Shown one piece after another: positions 26,177 to 33,718 of a stretch of 64,000 nt of DNA (its first letter is position 1; every line of letters starts with the position of its first letter). Where the stretch lies: NCBI GenBank assembly GCA_047947135.1, contig CP170457.1:2480001-2544000 (forward strand), in the 5' to 3' direction. Source of the stretch: Planctobacterium sp047947135 (GTDB lineage: Bacteria > Pseudomonadota > Gammaproteobacteria > Enterobacterales > Alteromonadaceae). A program made the translations under genes and the position numbers. The notes below the pieces were generated by a model. The model ran no database searches. It was not told the DNA's origin and saw only the letters and a program-made list of their open reading frames with translations.

Positions 26177-26332
26177 ACTTGTTTCCTCTTTAAAAATTAA
26201 AAGAAGCTAACAAGCATAAATGGCTGATCGGGTGGACCAGAAAAGTTCTATGATCGGGTGGCCGGAATGGAGGTGATCGGGTTATCCAGAATTACTGATC
26301 GGGTACGTCGGAATACGCAATTGTATATGCGG

Positions 26333-26503
26333 CTAAGGCCGCATATGTATTTCATGTTTAATAGCAGTCAATGCTGACTGCATGGCTGGCAGATAGCCAG
26401 CGTTTTGTTTCATCAATGCAAATTGATTGAATAAACGCCTGTATAAACCCTGTAATTGCGCATTGCTTAATTGTTTTCCGTTAAATGTATTCGACAGTTT
26501 CAT
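26333..26503 (-). CDS. Small basic hypothetical protein next to ardA
   Basis: A 56-residue basic protein (MKLSNTFNGKQLSNAQLQGL...), starting at 26503 after a strong AGGAGG. The longer ORF reading to 26590 has no such signal. Its stop lies inside the palindrome ATATGCGGC-TAAG-GCCGCATAT (26325-26346). The IS21 element inserted 13 bp beyond its stop. The family is not recognised. Confidence 0.55.
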   Translation of the reverse strand: MKLSNTFNGKQLSNAQLQGLYRRLFNQFALMKQNAGYLPAMQSALTAIKHEIHMRP

Positions 26504-26617
26504 TGTGCCTCCTGTTGATGTCAGGCGAAGGCCGCAGCCTTTTCGCGCCCACAACGCTTGGAAAAGGCTAAGACAAGAGACTGCAATCAACAGGTGCTAA
26601 AACTGTCATGAGCGCAA

Positions 26618-26644
26618 ACAAAAAATCCCGCACATCGGCGGGAT
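26618..26644 (-). terminator. Rho-independent terminator
   Basis: On the minus strand ATCCCGC-CGATGT-GCGGGAT is followed by a run of T. It lies about 50 bp downstream of the stop of the 519-aa gene (26695) and would end its transcript. Confidence 0.8.
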
Positions 26645-26694
26645 AGTTCATTAAGTATGAAGAATTAATAAAAATTAAGTCAGGCCGTGTTTTT

Positions 26695-28254
26695 TTAAGC
26701 CATACCTAAGTGCCTCGCATCAGTCACTTCGAATATATCTTTAAATCCATACGGTGCGTATTGATTTAGTTTATCGTTGGCTTGGTATGAATCTGCTGCA
26801 TATTTGGCGATAGTGGCTTGCATAAGCTCATGCCCATTCTTCTTGATTTCAGATTTTGTCCATCCAACGTAATCAAATTCTTTATAGTCAACAATGAGTT
26901 CAATCTCAAAATTGCTGTTTTTATCAGGATCTATTTTTGCAATAGTAACAAATGGTAAACCTGTTAGCTGAAGTGCTGCCGCCGCATCGGCGGCTAACTG
27001 TAAGGATTCATCCGATGCATATAAAATGACAACTCCTTTACTTTGCAATTGCAGTTGTCGCAATATAGCATCTCTTTCTTCTAATCCTTGAAGGTTAACT
27101 AATTGCGGTTTGCTGGCTGTCGATACACTGCCAACCATTGCGGCAAGCTGATGAGAAACCATGCCGCATAATGCGTGGTACTCTCTTTTATATTTTACCC
27201 CTCTAGCATCCTCACATAATCCGTGTAGCACATAAAAATGCATAAGATGGTTCGGATGTTTAGTTTTGTAACCTCTGAGCATATCCGTTGCGGGATTGCT
27301 TTTACCAAGACACATGCTAAATGTTTCTGGCGCTTCTGTACGGCATTTACCTGAATGAAACAATGGTGCTTTTTCAGTGTTTTTAAGCATGATGTCAAAG
27401 TACGGGGTCTGTTTACCGTCACCGTCTTTAACAATGACATTAAGCACCTGAAATTCTTCCTTATTGAAAACATATGACAGCCCATCAATTGCAAATTTTG
27501 CGTATAGTGCTTGGGCTATTGAAAATGGACTACTCTCATCAATAAAGTTAACAAACAATATTTTGCCTTCGTTCTTCATGGTTTCGTATTGTTCAATCAG
27601 TTCATTGATATATTTTATCTGTTCGCCATCGTCATCAATGATTTGAGTAGCAATACGGTCAGTAAGCCCATCGAAGATGCCACCTGATGAATATTCTTTT
27701 AGATAGGCGATATGACTGTGAATACATTCCAAGCTGTAGAACATGCCTTGCTCCATAAAACCTAGCAAAGTCTTTAAAGCCTTACCTTTTCCTTTATTAA
27801 TCATTTCCAAGGCTTCATCTAAAAGCAGATTTTGCTGTTCTGCTACCCATGCAGATGTAATCTCGATATAAGGAACATCTTTATAAATTTCCTCATTTGG
27901 CACTGAGTGCATTACCATTAATCCGTGAGAACAATGGCTATGGATCTCGTAAATGATATACGCTTTTTTGTTCGGATCTAAAATACAATGGAAAATAAGC
28001 CCATCAATTTGCTCGGTGTTGTAAGGGCTATCGTTTAAAATAAATGAAAAAGAACTGTATGCTTTATCTGGATTATTTTTCCAGCGGATTATGTTAGGTC
28101 TGAAGCCAGTGATACCGTTTTTCAGAAGATGGTTAAGCGCAACAAAAAATCTGGCCTGCCGTAGCACTGAATGTTGAATATGTTTAGTGAAAGCGTCTCG
28201 TGCCACGAATAGCTTTAAGTGAGGTTTGAAAAGCTTTAATGCAGACAGGCTCAT
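26695..28254 (-). CDS. Large hypothetical cargo protein (519 aa)
   Basis: A soluble protein I do not recognise. There is no signal peptide and no P-loop. A His/Cys-rich stretch occurs near residues 88-117 (FHCILDPNKKAYIIYEIHSH, CSHGLMVMH), which might bind metal. A C-terminal alpha/beta region contains GVVILYASDESLQLAADAAAALQLTG and FEIELIVDYKEFDYVGW. AAGGAAGTTTTTGAT precedes the ATG. It is divergent from the coiled-coil gene at 28462, sharing a 207-bp control region, and ends at a good terminator. Defence or regulatory cargo is only an inference from location. Confidence 0.65.
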   Translation of the reverse strand: MSLSALKLFKPHLKLFVARDAFTKHIQHSVLRQARFFVALNHLLKNGITGFRPNIIRWKNNPDKAYSSFSFILNDSPYNTEQIDGLIFHCILDPNKKAYIIYEIHSHCSHGLMVMHSVPNEEIYKDVPYIEITSAWVAEQQNLLLDEALEMINKGKGKALKTLLGFMEQGMFYSLECIHSHIAYLKEYSSGGIFDGLTDRIATQIIDDDGEQIKYINELIEQYETMKNEGKILFVNFIDESSPFSIAQALYAKFAIDGLSYVFNKEEFQVLNVIVKDGDGKQTPYFDIMLKNTEKAPLFHSGKCRTEAPETFSMCLGKSNPATDMLRGYKTKHPNHLMHFYVLHGLCEDARGVKYKREYHALCGMVSHQLAAMVGSVSTASKPQLVNLQGLEERDAILRQLQLQSKGVVILYASDESLQLAADAAAALQLTGLPFVTIAKIDPDKNSNFEIELIVDYKEFDYVGWTKSEIKKNGHELMQATIAKYAADSYQANDKLNQYAPYGFKDIFEVTDARHLGMA

Positions 28255-28461
28255 ATCAAAAACTTCCTTATTCTCTGTCTATAAAAACATATCCGCTCAG
28301 GTCATACGAATCATAAATAACTTTATCTTTGAAATAATAATTTTTGGTTAACTCTCCGTTTACTTTTTAAGTTTACTATGGATAACGAGCGTAAAAAGCT
28401 GCACTGCAAAAAACGACAGTAAACATGAGCTAAGAACAGGATTTGAGTTAGGGGACACAAA

Positions 28462-29421
28462 ATGACGTACTTAAAGGCTATTTATACAGGGGTAGCTGAT
28501 AAAGACATTCCAACTGGGAAGCGAGATTACTTTATTGCTCTGGATGAGAATAAAATTGATCGCTATTCGGCTGAGCCGACCAATTCGCAAACAAACTCAT
28601 CGGCTGAAAAAATCACGGAAGAGTCCAAGCAAATTTTGCAATTGCTGAAGGGAGATTTAACGTCTCAAGGACAATCCAGTCAATCTGGCTTGGCAATACC
28701 ATATTTTGTCCTAACAGCCATTGAAGAGCTTGGCTTGAGTCCTGAAGAAAAGAAAAAGAAAGAAGAGCGAGCGCGGCTAGCGCAAGCGTTAAAAGATCTT
28801 GAAGAGTGGCTAGAACTAATGGCTGAACGCTTGGTTGAATTGGCCGAAGATATTCAGAAAACTAAAAATAGAATTCATGGTTTACGTGACATTTTAGACA
28901 AGCTGGCAGACGGGGAAGAGCTTGACCCAGAAGAACAGGCTGTAATTAATAAACTGATAGACCAAAATAACAAAAACGGTGGTAAGCCCGTTACTGCGGA
29001 TCAAACAAATGCCGTTCAAATTCTTGTTCTTGCTGAATTGCAGCGCGAAATGACCACGTTAAGTGCTCAAGAAACTGAGTTTGAAGAAACTAAAAGAAAA
29101 ATCGATCAAGGGCAGCAATTAAGTATTAATTTGAGAGAGGCAAATGGATTCAACTCAGATTATGAGGGTAACGCTTTAAATCACATGGCAAGTTATCTAG
29201 ATAATAGAGAAATTCAAAAAGCGCAAAAAGAATTGGGACAAACACAAGCTGAAATGGCTGAAATCGAAGTTGAACTTGGTGATTTGGCTGCCGATTTAGG
29301 ATTGGACTTGGATGATTTAGATTTTGATGATGGCGTTGAACCAAAAGTCGACCATGAACAACAAGGCAATGAAATAACCAAAGCAGCCACTACCGTTCAA
29401 GTAAGTGTCAACGGTTTGTAA
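28462..29421 (+). CDS. Coiled-coil hypothetical protein (319 aa)
   Basis: A highly charged protein with long coiled-coil segments at about residues 95-150 (EEKKKKEERARLAQALKDLE and on) and 190-275 (QREMTTLSAQETEFEETKRK and on). An acidic patch follows near 275-295 (DLGLDLDDLDFDDG). I see no enzyme motif or signal peptide. ATG follows GGGGACACAAA. It is transcribed divergently from the 519-aa gene. Such proteins often act as scaffolds or structural partners, but nothing here shows which. Confidence 0.65.
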   Translation: MTYLKAIYTGVADKDIPTGKRDYFIALDENKIDRYSAEPTNSQTNSSAEKITEESKQILQLLKGDLTSQGQSSQSGLAIPYFVLTAIEELGLSPEEKKKKEERARLAQALKDLEEWLELMAERLVELAEDIQKTKNRIHGLRDILDKLADGEELDPEEQAVINKLIDQNNKNGGKPVTADQTNAVQILVLAELQREMTTLSAQETEFEETKRKIDQGQQLSINLREANGFNSDYEGNALNHMASYLDNREIQKAQKELGQTQAEMAEIEVELGDLAADLGLDLDDLDFDDGVEPKVDHEQQGNEITKAATTVQVSVNGL

Positions 29422-29446
29422 GGGATAGGAATATTTTTTGAAAATA

Positions 29447-30019
29447 TTATTCTTGCGATGGAGTGTTGTTCGATGCCAACAAATTATCATCTTGGCTATA
29501 TGTCGCTTGCGTGACTTCTGATGTTGAAAAATCTAATACAGGTGGTATGACACCTTTTTTCTTCATATAACCTTTGTACAATAGGTCTACGCCCACAAGA
29601 GTGCCACGATCCATGTGAGTGTGAGTAAATTGCTTGTTCAATTTTTTACCATCTATAAATACTTCCATAAGTCCATCAGGGCCACCAGGAATTGCAAGTG
29701 CTGGGACACCGTCCCTGTTGCTAGCTAACGCGGCACCTCCCGCCATCTGGAAATTTTTACCAAAATGAAAAATCACAATATTTTTACCAATGCCGCTATC
29801 AATAATCTCTTGGTCGGTCATTAACTTTGTATAGCCGCGGGTTGCGCAATGATAGCCTTCCGCGAATTGAGGCGTGCAATGTGCGTCAAACTCTGCCTTT
29901 GTGATGCCGTGATCTTGTGGATTCGCTGAAGCCATAGAGAAAGGCAACATAACAGCGCTGGCAAGCATGGCTGCTGCCGTTGTGCTTTTAAACTTGTTTT
30001 TTATACCTTGCAAAGACAT
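29447..30019 (-). CDS. Exported hypothetical protein (190 aa)
   Basis: A clear signal peptide spans about residues 1-33 (FKSTTAAAMLASAVMLPFSMASA). The mature part has two cysteines (HCTPQ, HCATRG) that may form a disulphide, a glycine-rich centre and FTHTHMDRGTLVGVDLLYKGYMKKKG. AGAGGTTGGT precedes the ATG. It converges with the coiled-coil gene with only 25 bp between stops. I do not recognise the family. A periplasmic location is likely. Confidence 0.6.
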   Translation of the reverse strand: MSLQGIKNKFKSTTAAAMLASAVMLPFSMASANPQDHGITKAEFDAHCTPQFAEGYHCATRGYTKLMTDQEIIDSGIGKNIVIFHFGKNFQMAGGAALASNRDGVPALAIPGGPDGLMEVFIDGKKLNKQFTHTHMDRGTLVGVDLLYKGYMKKKGVIPPVLDFSTSEVTQATYSQDDNLLASNNTPSQE

Positions 30020-30369
30020 ACCAACCTCTTTGCACCCTCTACCTGTTACGAATATTTTTTATAATTTATTGTTATAGTTAAATAACACTTATCATATTCC
30101 TGAAATATAGAGCAAGTAAAAACCGCATATGGGAAATTCTATTCCACTTGAATTGGGTGCGTTATCCATCGGTTTATGGTTCAGCTATACTTCAATTTGA
30201 TATGTAAATATTAATCTTTCTCCAATCCTTAATGGGGCTAGGAATTACGCCACATTAGCCCGCAAAATCGCGACCGCGCCTTGCTAAAAAGACACGCCTA
30301 ACCCCGTATGAACGCGAAACTTGACTAACGAATGGAGAAAAGTTAGTGAATGGGTGAAAGGTAAATACA
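30020..30369. other. Region upstream of tyrosine recombinase
   Basis: About 350 bp without a convincing gene. The left part is AT-rich and probably holds the promoter of the exported protein. The right part has GGGCTAGG...ACATTAGCCC near 30234-30260 and an inverted repeat ACTAAC (about 30323) / GTTAGT (about 30342) shortly before the recombinase start. Recombinase-binding or attachment-site function is possible but unproven. Confidence 0.4.
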
Positions 30370-30984
30370 ATGGCGTTCAAGACAGGGCAAAACCCCAATC
30401 ATCCGAGAAAAGGAGCATCTATCAAGGTTGAGCCTATCCGTGAGCTTGAAGTGATTGCGCGAATAAAGAACAACCTGCTTGAAGCTCGACAATTTCGTAA
30501 CTACTGTTTGTTCACGTTGGGCATTAATACGGCATGGCGAGCAAACGAAATACTCTCGCTTGACGTTGGACGGGTCAGGCAACTAAATGCTGGTGATGTT
30601 TTAGACCTCAAGCAATCCAAAACTGGTCAATATCGTGCTGTTGCACTTAATCAAACAGCAATTGAAGCTATTCAGTTATGGTTGTGTTATCACCCATGTA
30701 AATCAGGCGATAACTCCGCATTGTTTCCATCACGGCAATTTGGGCGATTAGGTGTGCCAGCACTCTGTAATTTAGTGAAACAATGGTGCAAGGGGGCTGG
30801 CGCAAATGGACAATTTGGATCGCATACCCTGCGCAAAACTTGGGGCTATCACCAGCGCGTCACGTTTAACGAGCCGCTGGTGTTGATTTCACGAGCTTTA
30901 GGGCATACCTCCGAAGCGCAGACTTTGCGCTACATTGGACTATTACCCCATGAGGTGACAGAGCTGTATAGGCATGAGATATAG
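30370..30984 (+). CDS. Solitary tyrosine recombinase
   Basis: A site-specific recombinase reduced to the catalytic domain. The residues are all present: R57 (NTAWRANE), K84 (QSKTGQYR), H152 and R155 (HTLRKT), H179 (ALGHTSEAQTL) and nucleophile Y188 (RYIG). At 204 aa it lacks a separate core-binding domain seen in typical phage integrases of 330-400 aa. AAAGGTAAATACA precedes the ATG. A strong terminator follows about 155 bp downstream. It may be a second recombination enzyme of the island or belong to a nested element. Confidence 0.88.
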   Translation: MAFKTGQNPNHPRKGASIKVEPIRELEVIARIKNNLLEARQFRNYCLFTLGINTAWRANEILSLDVGRVRQLNAGDVLDLKQSKTGQYRAVALNQTAIEAIQLWLCYHPCKSGDNSALFPSRQFGRLGVPALCNLVKQWCKGAGANGQFGSHTLRKTWGYHQRVTFNEPLVLISRALGHTSEAQTLRYIGLLPHEVTELYRHEI

Positions 30985-31139
30985 TCCAATTTAATATCTT
31001 ATTCTTTCAAGTACATTTCCCAATCAAGTAATCTGTCCAAGATTTGGTTCGAATTTACTTCGGTTTGGTGCACCAAAACATGCCAAAGGCGAGTAGTGGT
31101 AGTCATTACCAACCAAGCTGGTCCGAGGGGAGAATAAGG

Positions 31140-31179
31140 GGAGAATAAAAGGATAAACGTCCTTGAATTCTCCTTTTTT
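31140..31179 (+). terminator. Rho-independent terminator after the tyrosine recombinase
   Basis: GGAGAAT-AA-AAGGA, loop TAAACG, TCCTT-GA-ATTCTCC, then TTTTTT. It is a long near-perfect stem pointing along the plus strand. A direct repeat of GGGAGAATAA at 31128 and 31139 precedes it. Confidence 0.85.
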
Positions 31180-31336
31180 GTATGTGGTGATTGATCGCCG
31201 GGTAATACCGTTTTGCCGACAGTCGTCATCCCGAATATTCCAATGTATGATCGGGTTCCAATAGTAAAAAGCAGAATTGCAATAATGATTTTGTTTCTAT
31301 GATTCACGATTAATTTGTTCGTTAAGAAGAGATTTT

Positions 31337-31699
31337 ATGAAGAAATACAAAGTTTATATTGTTGCTTTAGTTACATCAGTATTTGGTTCTGAAGCTTTCG
31401 CTGAAAACACGTACACAAACGGATTCGAAAATCATATAGAAGAGATCTTAGCGTTTTCATCAGAAGATAATTTAGTTCCGCAATGGGCTGGAATGACCCA
31501 GCTTACATTTACTTCGAATATTAATTGGGTTGGTGGAGAAGGTTGTAGTATTGGTGGAGTTGCTATCAGGAATCAAGACAAACACCTAATCTCTATTGCT
31601 ATACAGGCTTATGCAATGAAAAAACCGTTAAAACTTTATGCTGATAGTACTCAAAAGGTAGGTTCAAATTGTATTTTGAGAGCTTTGGCAACTCGTTAG
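31337..31699 (+). CDS. Small exported protein (120 aa)
   Basis: Signal peptide at residues 1-22 (MKKYKVYIVALVTSVFGSEAFA) with cleavage before ENTYTN. The mature 98 residues have two cysteines (EGCSIGG and SNCILRALATR), probably disulphide-bonded, and look beta-rich. AAGAAGAG precedes the ATG. I do not recognise a named family. It is a single-gene unit between the recombinase terminator and a repeat-rich gap. Confidence 0.65.
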   Translation: MKKYKVYIVALVTSVFGSEAFAENTYTNGFENHIEEILAFSSEDNLVPQWAGMTQLTFTSNINWVGGEGCSIGGVAIRNQDKHLISIAIQAYAMKKPLKLYADSTQKVGSNCILRALATR

Positions 31700-31823
31700 A
31701 AATTTCATGCAGATTGCACAGAATTCAAAGTTCATAGAATTCCGTTCTGGATGAGGAACAAGTAAATGAAGATTAATCTTCTACTGACCGCAATCTGAAA
31801 TCAGCTGACGTTTACCATAAGCA

Positions 31824-31912
31824 CGTCATCCTGCGGCTTGACCGCAGGAACCAGCGCGCATTTTACACTTCAAAGTAAGATCTGGATTCTTTGGTCAAGC
31901 CAATGAATGACG
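31824..31912. repeat. Imperfect palindromic repeat element (REP/MITE-like)
   Basis: An 89-bp unit whose ends CGTCAT and ATGACG are complementary. The roughly 31-nt arms align along GGCTTGACC and CCAG with a few mismatches; the centre is AT-rich. Repeats of this CGTCAT...CCAG / CTGG...ATGACG pattern are common, multi-copy intergenic palindromes in proteobacterial genomes. Only one clear copy is seen here. It lies in a 449-bp gap (31700-32148) that otherwise holds no gene. Confidence 0.7.
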
Positions 31913-32077
31913 AGGGAAAATAGAAATTTAACGAAGGCTGCTTCCGTAAACGGGCAGTCGGCATCGATTAAAACTTAGCTAACAATTCAACTGAGTACGG
32001 ACTTGATCACAAGAGAAAGCGAACTCAAAGGCGATGCTGGGAACGCTCAATGAAACTGAATTTAGCTTCTTGACGCA

Positions 32078-32116
32078 TAAAAAAACCTGCCAATGGTTAA
32101 TTGACAGGTTTTAAAA
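32078..32116 (-). terminator. Terminator of the XRE-type regulator gene
   Basis: AACCTGCCAAT-GGTTA-ATTGACAGGTT has one mismatch and is flanked by A-run and T-run. It lies about 35 bp beyond the stop of the minus-strand HTH gene and can act in both directions. Confidence 0.75.
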
Positions 32117-32148
32117 TAAAGAAATGTGCTTAAGAGCAATTAAAACAG

Positions 32149-32403
32149 TTAAACTGCCGCGCTGAGTAAATCGATTTCGTCTTCCGCATCGGTGCGCTCA
32201 ACGAACATTTTTACCAATGTTGAAGGATGGTAACCGCAAGCTTGTGACATGGCGATAAACTGGTTCATTGAAGGAGCACCGACATTTTTTTCCCAGTTTT
32301 CATAAGTCTTGCGCGTCTTAACGCCAGCGAACTCGGCCATTTGCACGGTGGTTTTACCTGCTTTAAGGCGCATTCTTCGTAAATCTGTTCCGGATATAAT
32401 CAT
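32149..32403 (-). CDS. HTH (XRE-like) transcriptional regulator, 84 aa
   Basis: A small DNA-binding protein. LRRMRLKAGKTTVQMAEFAGVKTRKTYENWEKNVGAPSMNQFIAM is a typical XRE-like helix-turn-helix core. A short C-terminal acidic tail follows (TDAEDEIDLLSAAV). GAGGTAGAAAA precedes the ATG. It is divergent from the plus-strand operon at 32545, with palindromes at 32431-32467 that could be its operator. Autoregulation and control of the neighbouring membrane-protein operon are the natural inference. Confidence 0.75.
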   Translation of the reverse strand: MIISGTDLRRMRLKAGKTTVQMAEFAGVKTRKTYENWEKNVGAPSMNQFIAMSQACGYHPSTLVKMFVERTDAEDEIDLLSAAV

Positions 32404-32430
32404 TTTTCTACCTCATTGGACTAAAGTATG

Positions 32431-32467
32431 ACTTGATAAACAAGTTGATAGGGGTAAAAATATCAAC
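32431..32467. promoter_or_regulatory. Operator-like palindromes between divergent HTH genes
   Basis: Two overlapping inverted repeats: ACTTG (32431-32435) / CAAGT (32441-32445), and GTTGATA (32444-32450) / TATCAAC (32461-32467), the latter with a 10-nt spacer. They lie between the divergently transcribed HTH genes and fit binding by a dimeric XRE-type regulator. Confidence 0.55.
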
Positions 32468-32544
32468 AAAGCAGCGAAAAAATCTTCGGTCAGGTAAAAA
32501 AAATACTAATACTTTTGGCTAATGGGAAATAAGGAGAACTTTTA

Positions 32545-32832
32545 TTGAAATCTCGTAAAGATTCTTATGCAGTAGCGCTTATGGCGGCTGAAATAGATCA
32601 GATAGTTGTCCAACTTTTGGAAAGAGGAGTTAAGGTTAAAGATATAACTGACGAGCTGGGTTGTTCTGACAGGACGCTTATGAACTATCGAAACGGTGTA
32701 ACTGAGCCGCCGGCTTCAACTTATTGGAAAATCAAAGCTATGAGCGCTGACAAGGCTGCCGAGAGTGAATTGGAGAGGTTCGAGTTTGTGACTCGAGGCG
32801 TAAAGAATATTAGAAAGCTAATTGGACTGTGA
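32545..32832 (+). CDS. HTH-like DNA-binding protein, 95 aa
   Basis: The centre ERGVKVKDITDELGCSDRTLMNYRNGVTEPPASTYWKI reads as a helix-turn-helix. The start is TTG at 32545, preceded by AAGGAGAACTTTTA, a strong ribosome-binding site. The stop overlaps the GTG start of the membrane-protein gene by 4 bases, so the two proteins are co-translated. A regulator controlling its own operon is likely. The target is unknown. Confidence 0.65.
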   Translation: MKSRKDSYAVALMAAEIDQIVVQLLERGVKVKDITDELGCSDRTLMNYRNGVTEPPASTYWKIKAMSADKAAESELERFEFVTRGVKNIRKLIGL

Positions 32833-33413
32833 TTAAGTATCTATCCATATTAGTTTTTTTAAGTGCAATGATTTGTCTGGAATATTTGGGTTCCTATAGG
32901 ATTACGGATGCACTTTTTATTTTTGTCGGTTTCATCGCTTATGTGGCCAACAGGCATCATCCTAATATTGTTGGTCTTATAGTCATTATTATTGGGGTAA
33001 GGGCATTGGAAGCTTTGATATGGATGATTTATACGGGCAAGTCTGCGTATGTTATTTATCCTCTTCAGTTCTGTATGGACTTGCTCGCCATTTATTTGAT
33101 AAGTAATCGGTGGCTTTTCTATTTGAAGATTAACAATAAAGCTTCGGTGAAGGATATTGTCTTTACAAATGCTGACTTTTTTTTGATTCAGGTCTACATG
33201 TGCTATGCGGCTCTCGCGTTCTTTGGCTTTGTGGAACATTTAGTCAGGCACCCTTATGTTTTAAATCTACCCAAAGAATGGGCGCTCCCAAATGCTCTGT
33301 ATATTTATAACAATCTTGATGTAGTAAAGTTTGTATTGAGCTATTGGCAGTACGCATTAATCTTGTTAATGGCAGATAGATATTTCCGTTCACAAAGATT
33401 CATCCATGCTTAA
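32829..33413 (+). CDS. Polytopic membrane protein of the HTH/peptide locus
   Basis: A 194-residue protein with about five to six hydrophobic helices (for example YLSILVFLSAMICLEYLG, ALFIFVGFIAYVAN, IVGLIVIIIGVRALEALIW and FFLIQVYMCYAALAFFGFV). It has no transporter or kinase signature I know. The GTG start overlaps the upstream stop (GTGA). A strong hairpin terminator (33456) follows before the exported peptide gene at 33512. Its role, such as sensor or export helper for the peptide, is only an inference. Confidence 0.6.
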   Translation: MIKYLSILVFLSAMICLEYLGSYRITDALFIFVGFIAYVANRHHPNIVGLIVIIIGVRALEALIWMIYTGKSAYVIYPLQFCMDLLAIYLISNRWLFYLKINNKASVKDIVFTNADFFLIQVYMCYAALAFFGFVEHLVRHPYVLNLPKEWALPNALYIYNNLDVVKFVLSYWQYALILLMADRYFRSQRFIHA

Positions 33414-33455
33414 GAGCTAATAATTAGACGATTGACTCACAATTCATCATAATTG

Positions 33456-33485
33456 ATTGGCGAAATATATTTCGCCAATTTTTTG
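33456..33485 (+). terminator. Terminator/attenuator before the peptide gene
   Basis: ATTGGCGAAA-TATA-TTTCGCCAAT, a perfect 10-bp stem with a 4-nt loop, followed by TTTTTG. It stands between the membrane-protein gene and the small exported peptide gene, so the latter may depend on read-through or on its own promoter. Confidence 0.85.
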
Positions 33486-33511
33486 TTTCGTATAATTATG
33501 AGGAATTTGTC

Positions 33512-33718
33512 ATGAAATCAGTTAAAAAGATCTTGGTAGTCGCAACTTTATCAGCAGCAATTTCTTCGCCCGTGAATGCCGGTGAGGTTTCTTTGTATGA
33601 CTCTATTGTAAATTATTTTTTTGGTGGAGTTGTTGCCAGACATGGTGACAATAAGCCAGATCCCAATAAAGCCACTATAGAAAGCCGCCACGGAGATAAC
33701 AAACCAGATCCAGAGTAA
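33512..33718 (+). CDS. Exported peptide with two RHGDNKPDP repeats
   Basis: A 68-residue precursor. The signal peptide is residues 1-23 (KKILVVATLSAAISSPVNA). The mature part is about 45 residues and contains RHGDNKPDP at 43-51 and again at 59-67, the second almost at the C-terminus. Seven of the nine codons differ synonymously between copies, so the peptide sequence, not the DNA, is being preserved. GAGGAATTTGTC precedes the ATG. It follows the HTH and membrane-protein genes. A secreted signal, antimicrobial or surface peptide are all possible; nothing shows which. Confidence 0.7.
   Translation: MKSVKKILVVATLSAAISSPVNAGEVSLYDSIVNYFFGGVVARHGDNKPDPNKATIESRHGDNKPDPE

Larger units (their letters stand above)
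23783..26319 (-). mobile_element. IS21-family insertion sequence (copy 1)
   Basis: A complete 2537-bp element with istA and istB on the minus strand. The ends are TGCGTATT...TACCCGATCA on the left and its imperfect complement on the right. A 6-bp target duplication ATTGTA lies at 23777-23782 and 26320-26325. Each end also holds four copies of CCCGATCA (inverted at the right), the multiple transposase-binding sites typical of IS21. It landed between ardA and the stop of the small gene at 26333. Both ORFs look intact, so it may be active. Confidence 0.93.
999..30984. mobile_element. tRNA-Leu-associated integrative mobilizable island (right end uncertain)
   Basis: A large accessory block begins at the 3' end of tRNA-Leu. 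It contains a serine recombinase facing the tRNA, a relaxase, a MobC-like protein, a VirD4-type coupling ATPase, defence genes (STAND ATPase, type I restriction with anticodon nuclease), ArdA, an IS21 element and a solitary tyrosine recombinase. No VirB4/TraC-type ATPase or pilus gene was seen, so transfer would need a helper channel. The left boundary is well supported by the tRNA. The right limit given here is only the end of the tyrosine recombinase gene: I found no convincing second copy of the tRNA 3' end, and accessory genes continue to about 33.7 kb. Confidence 0.6.

Noticed and set aside
31064..31077. Palindrome TTTGGTGCACCAAA as a possible right attachment site matching the tRNA 3' end
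   Set aside because: The similarity to the tRNA end (GCACCAAA) covers only about 8-11 bases and is inside a self-complementary sequence, so chance is likely.
30999..31307. 102-aa minus-strand ORF with an N-terminal hydrophobic segment
   Set aside because: It runs across a perfect plus-strand terminator and has no clear ribosome-binding site. I judge it spurious, though a short exported protein cannot be fully excluded.
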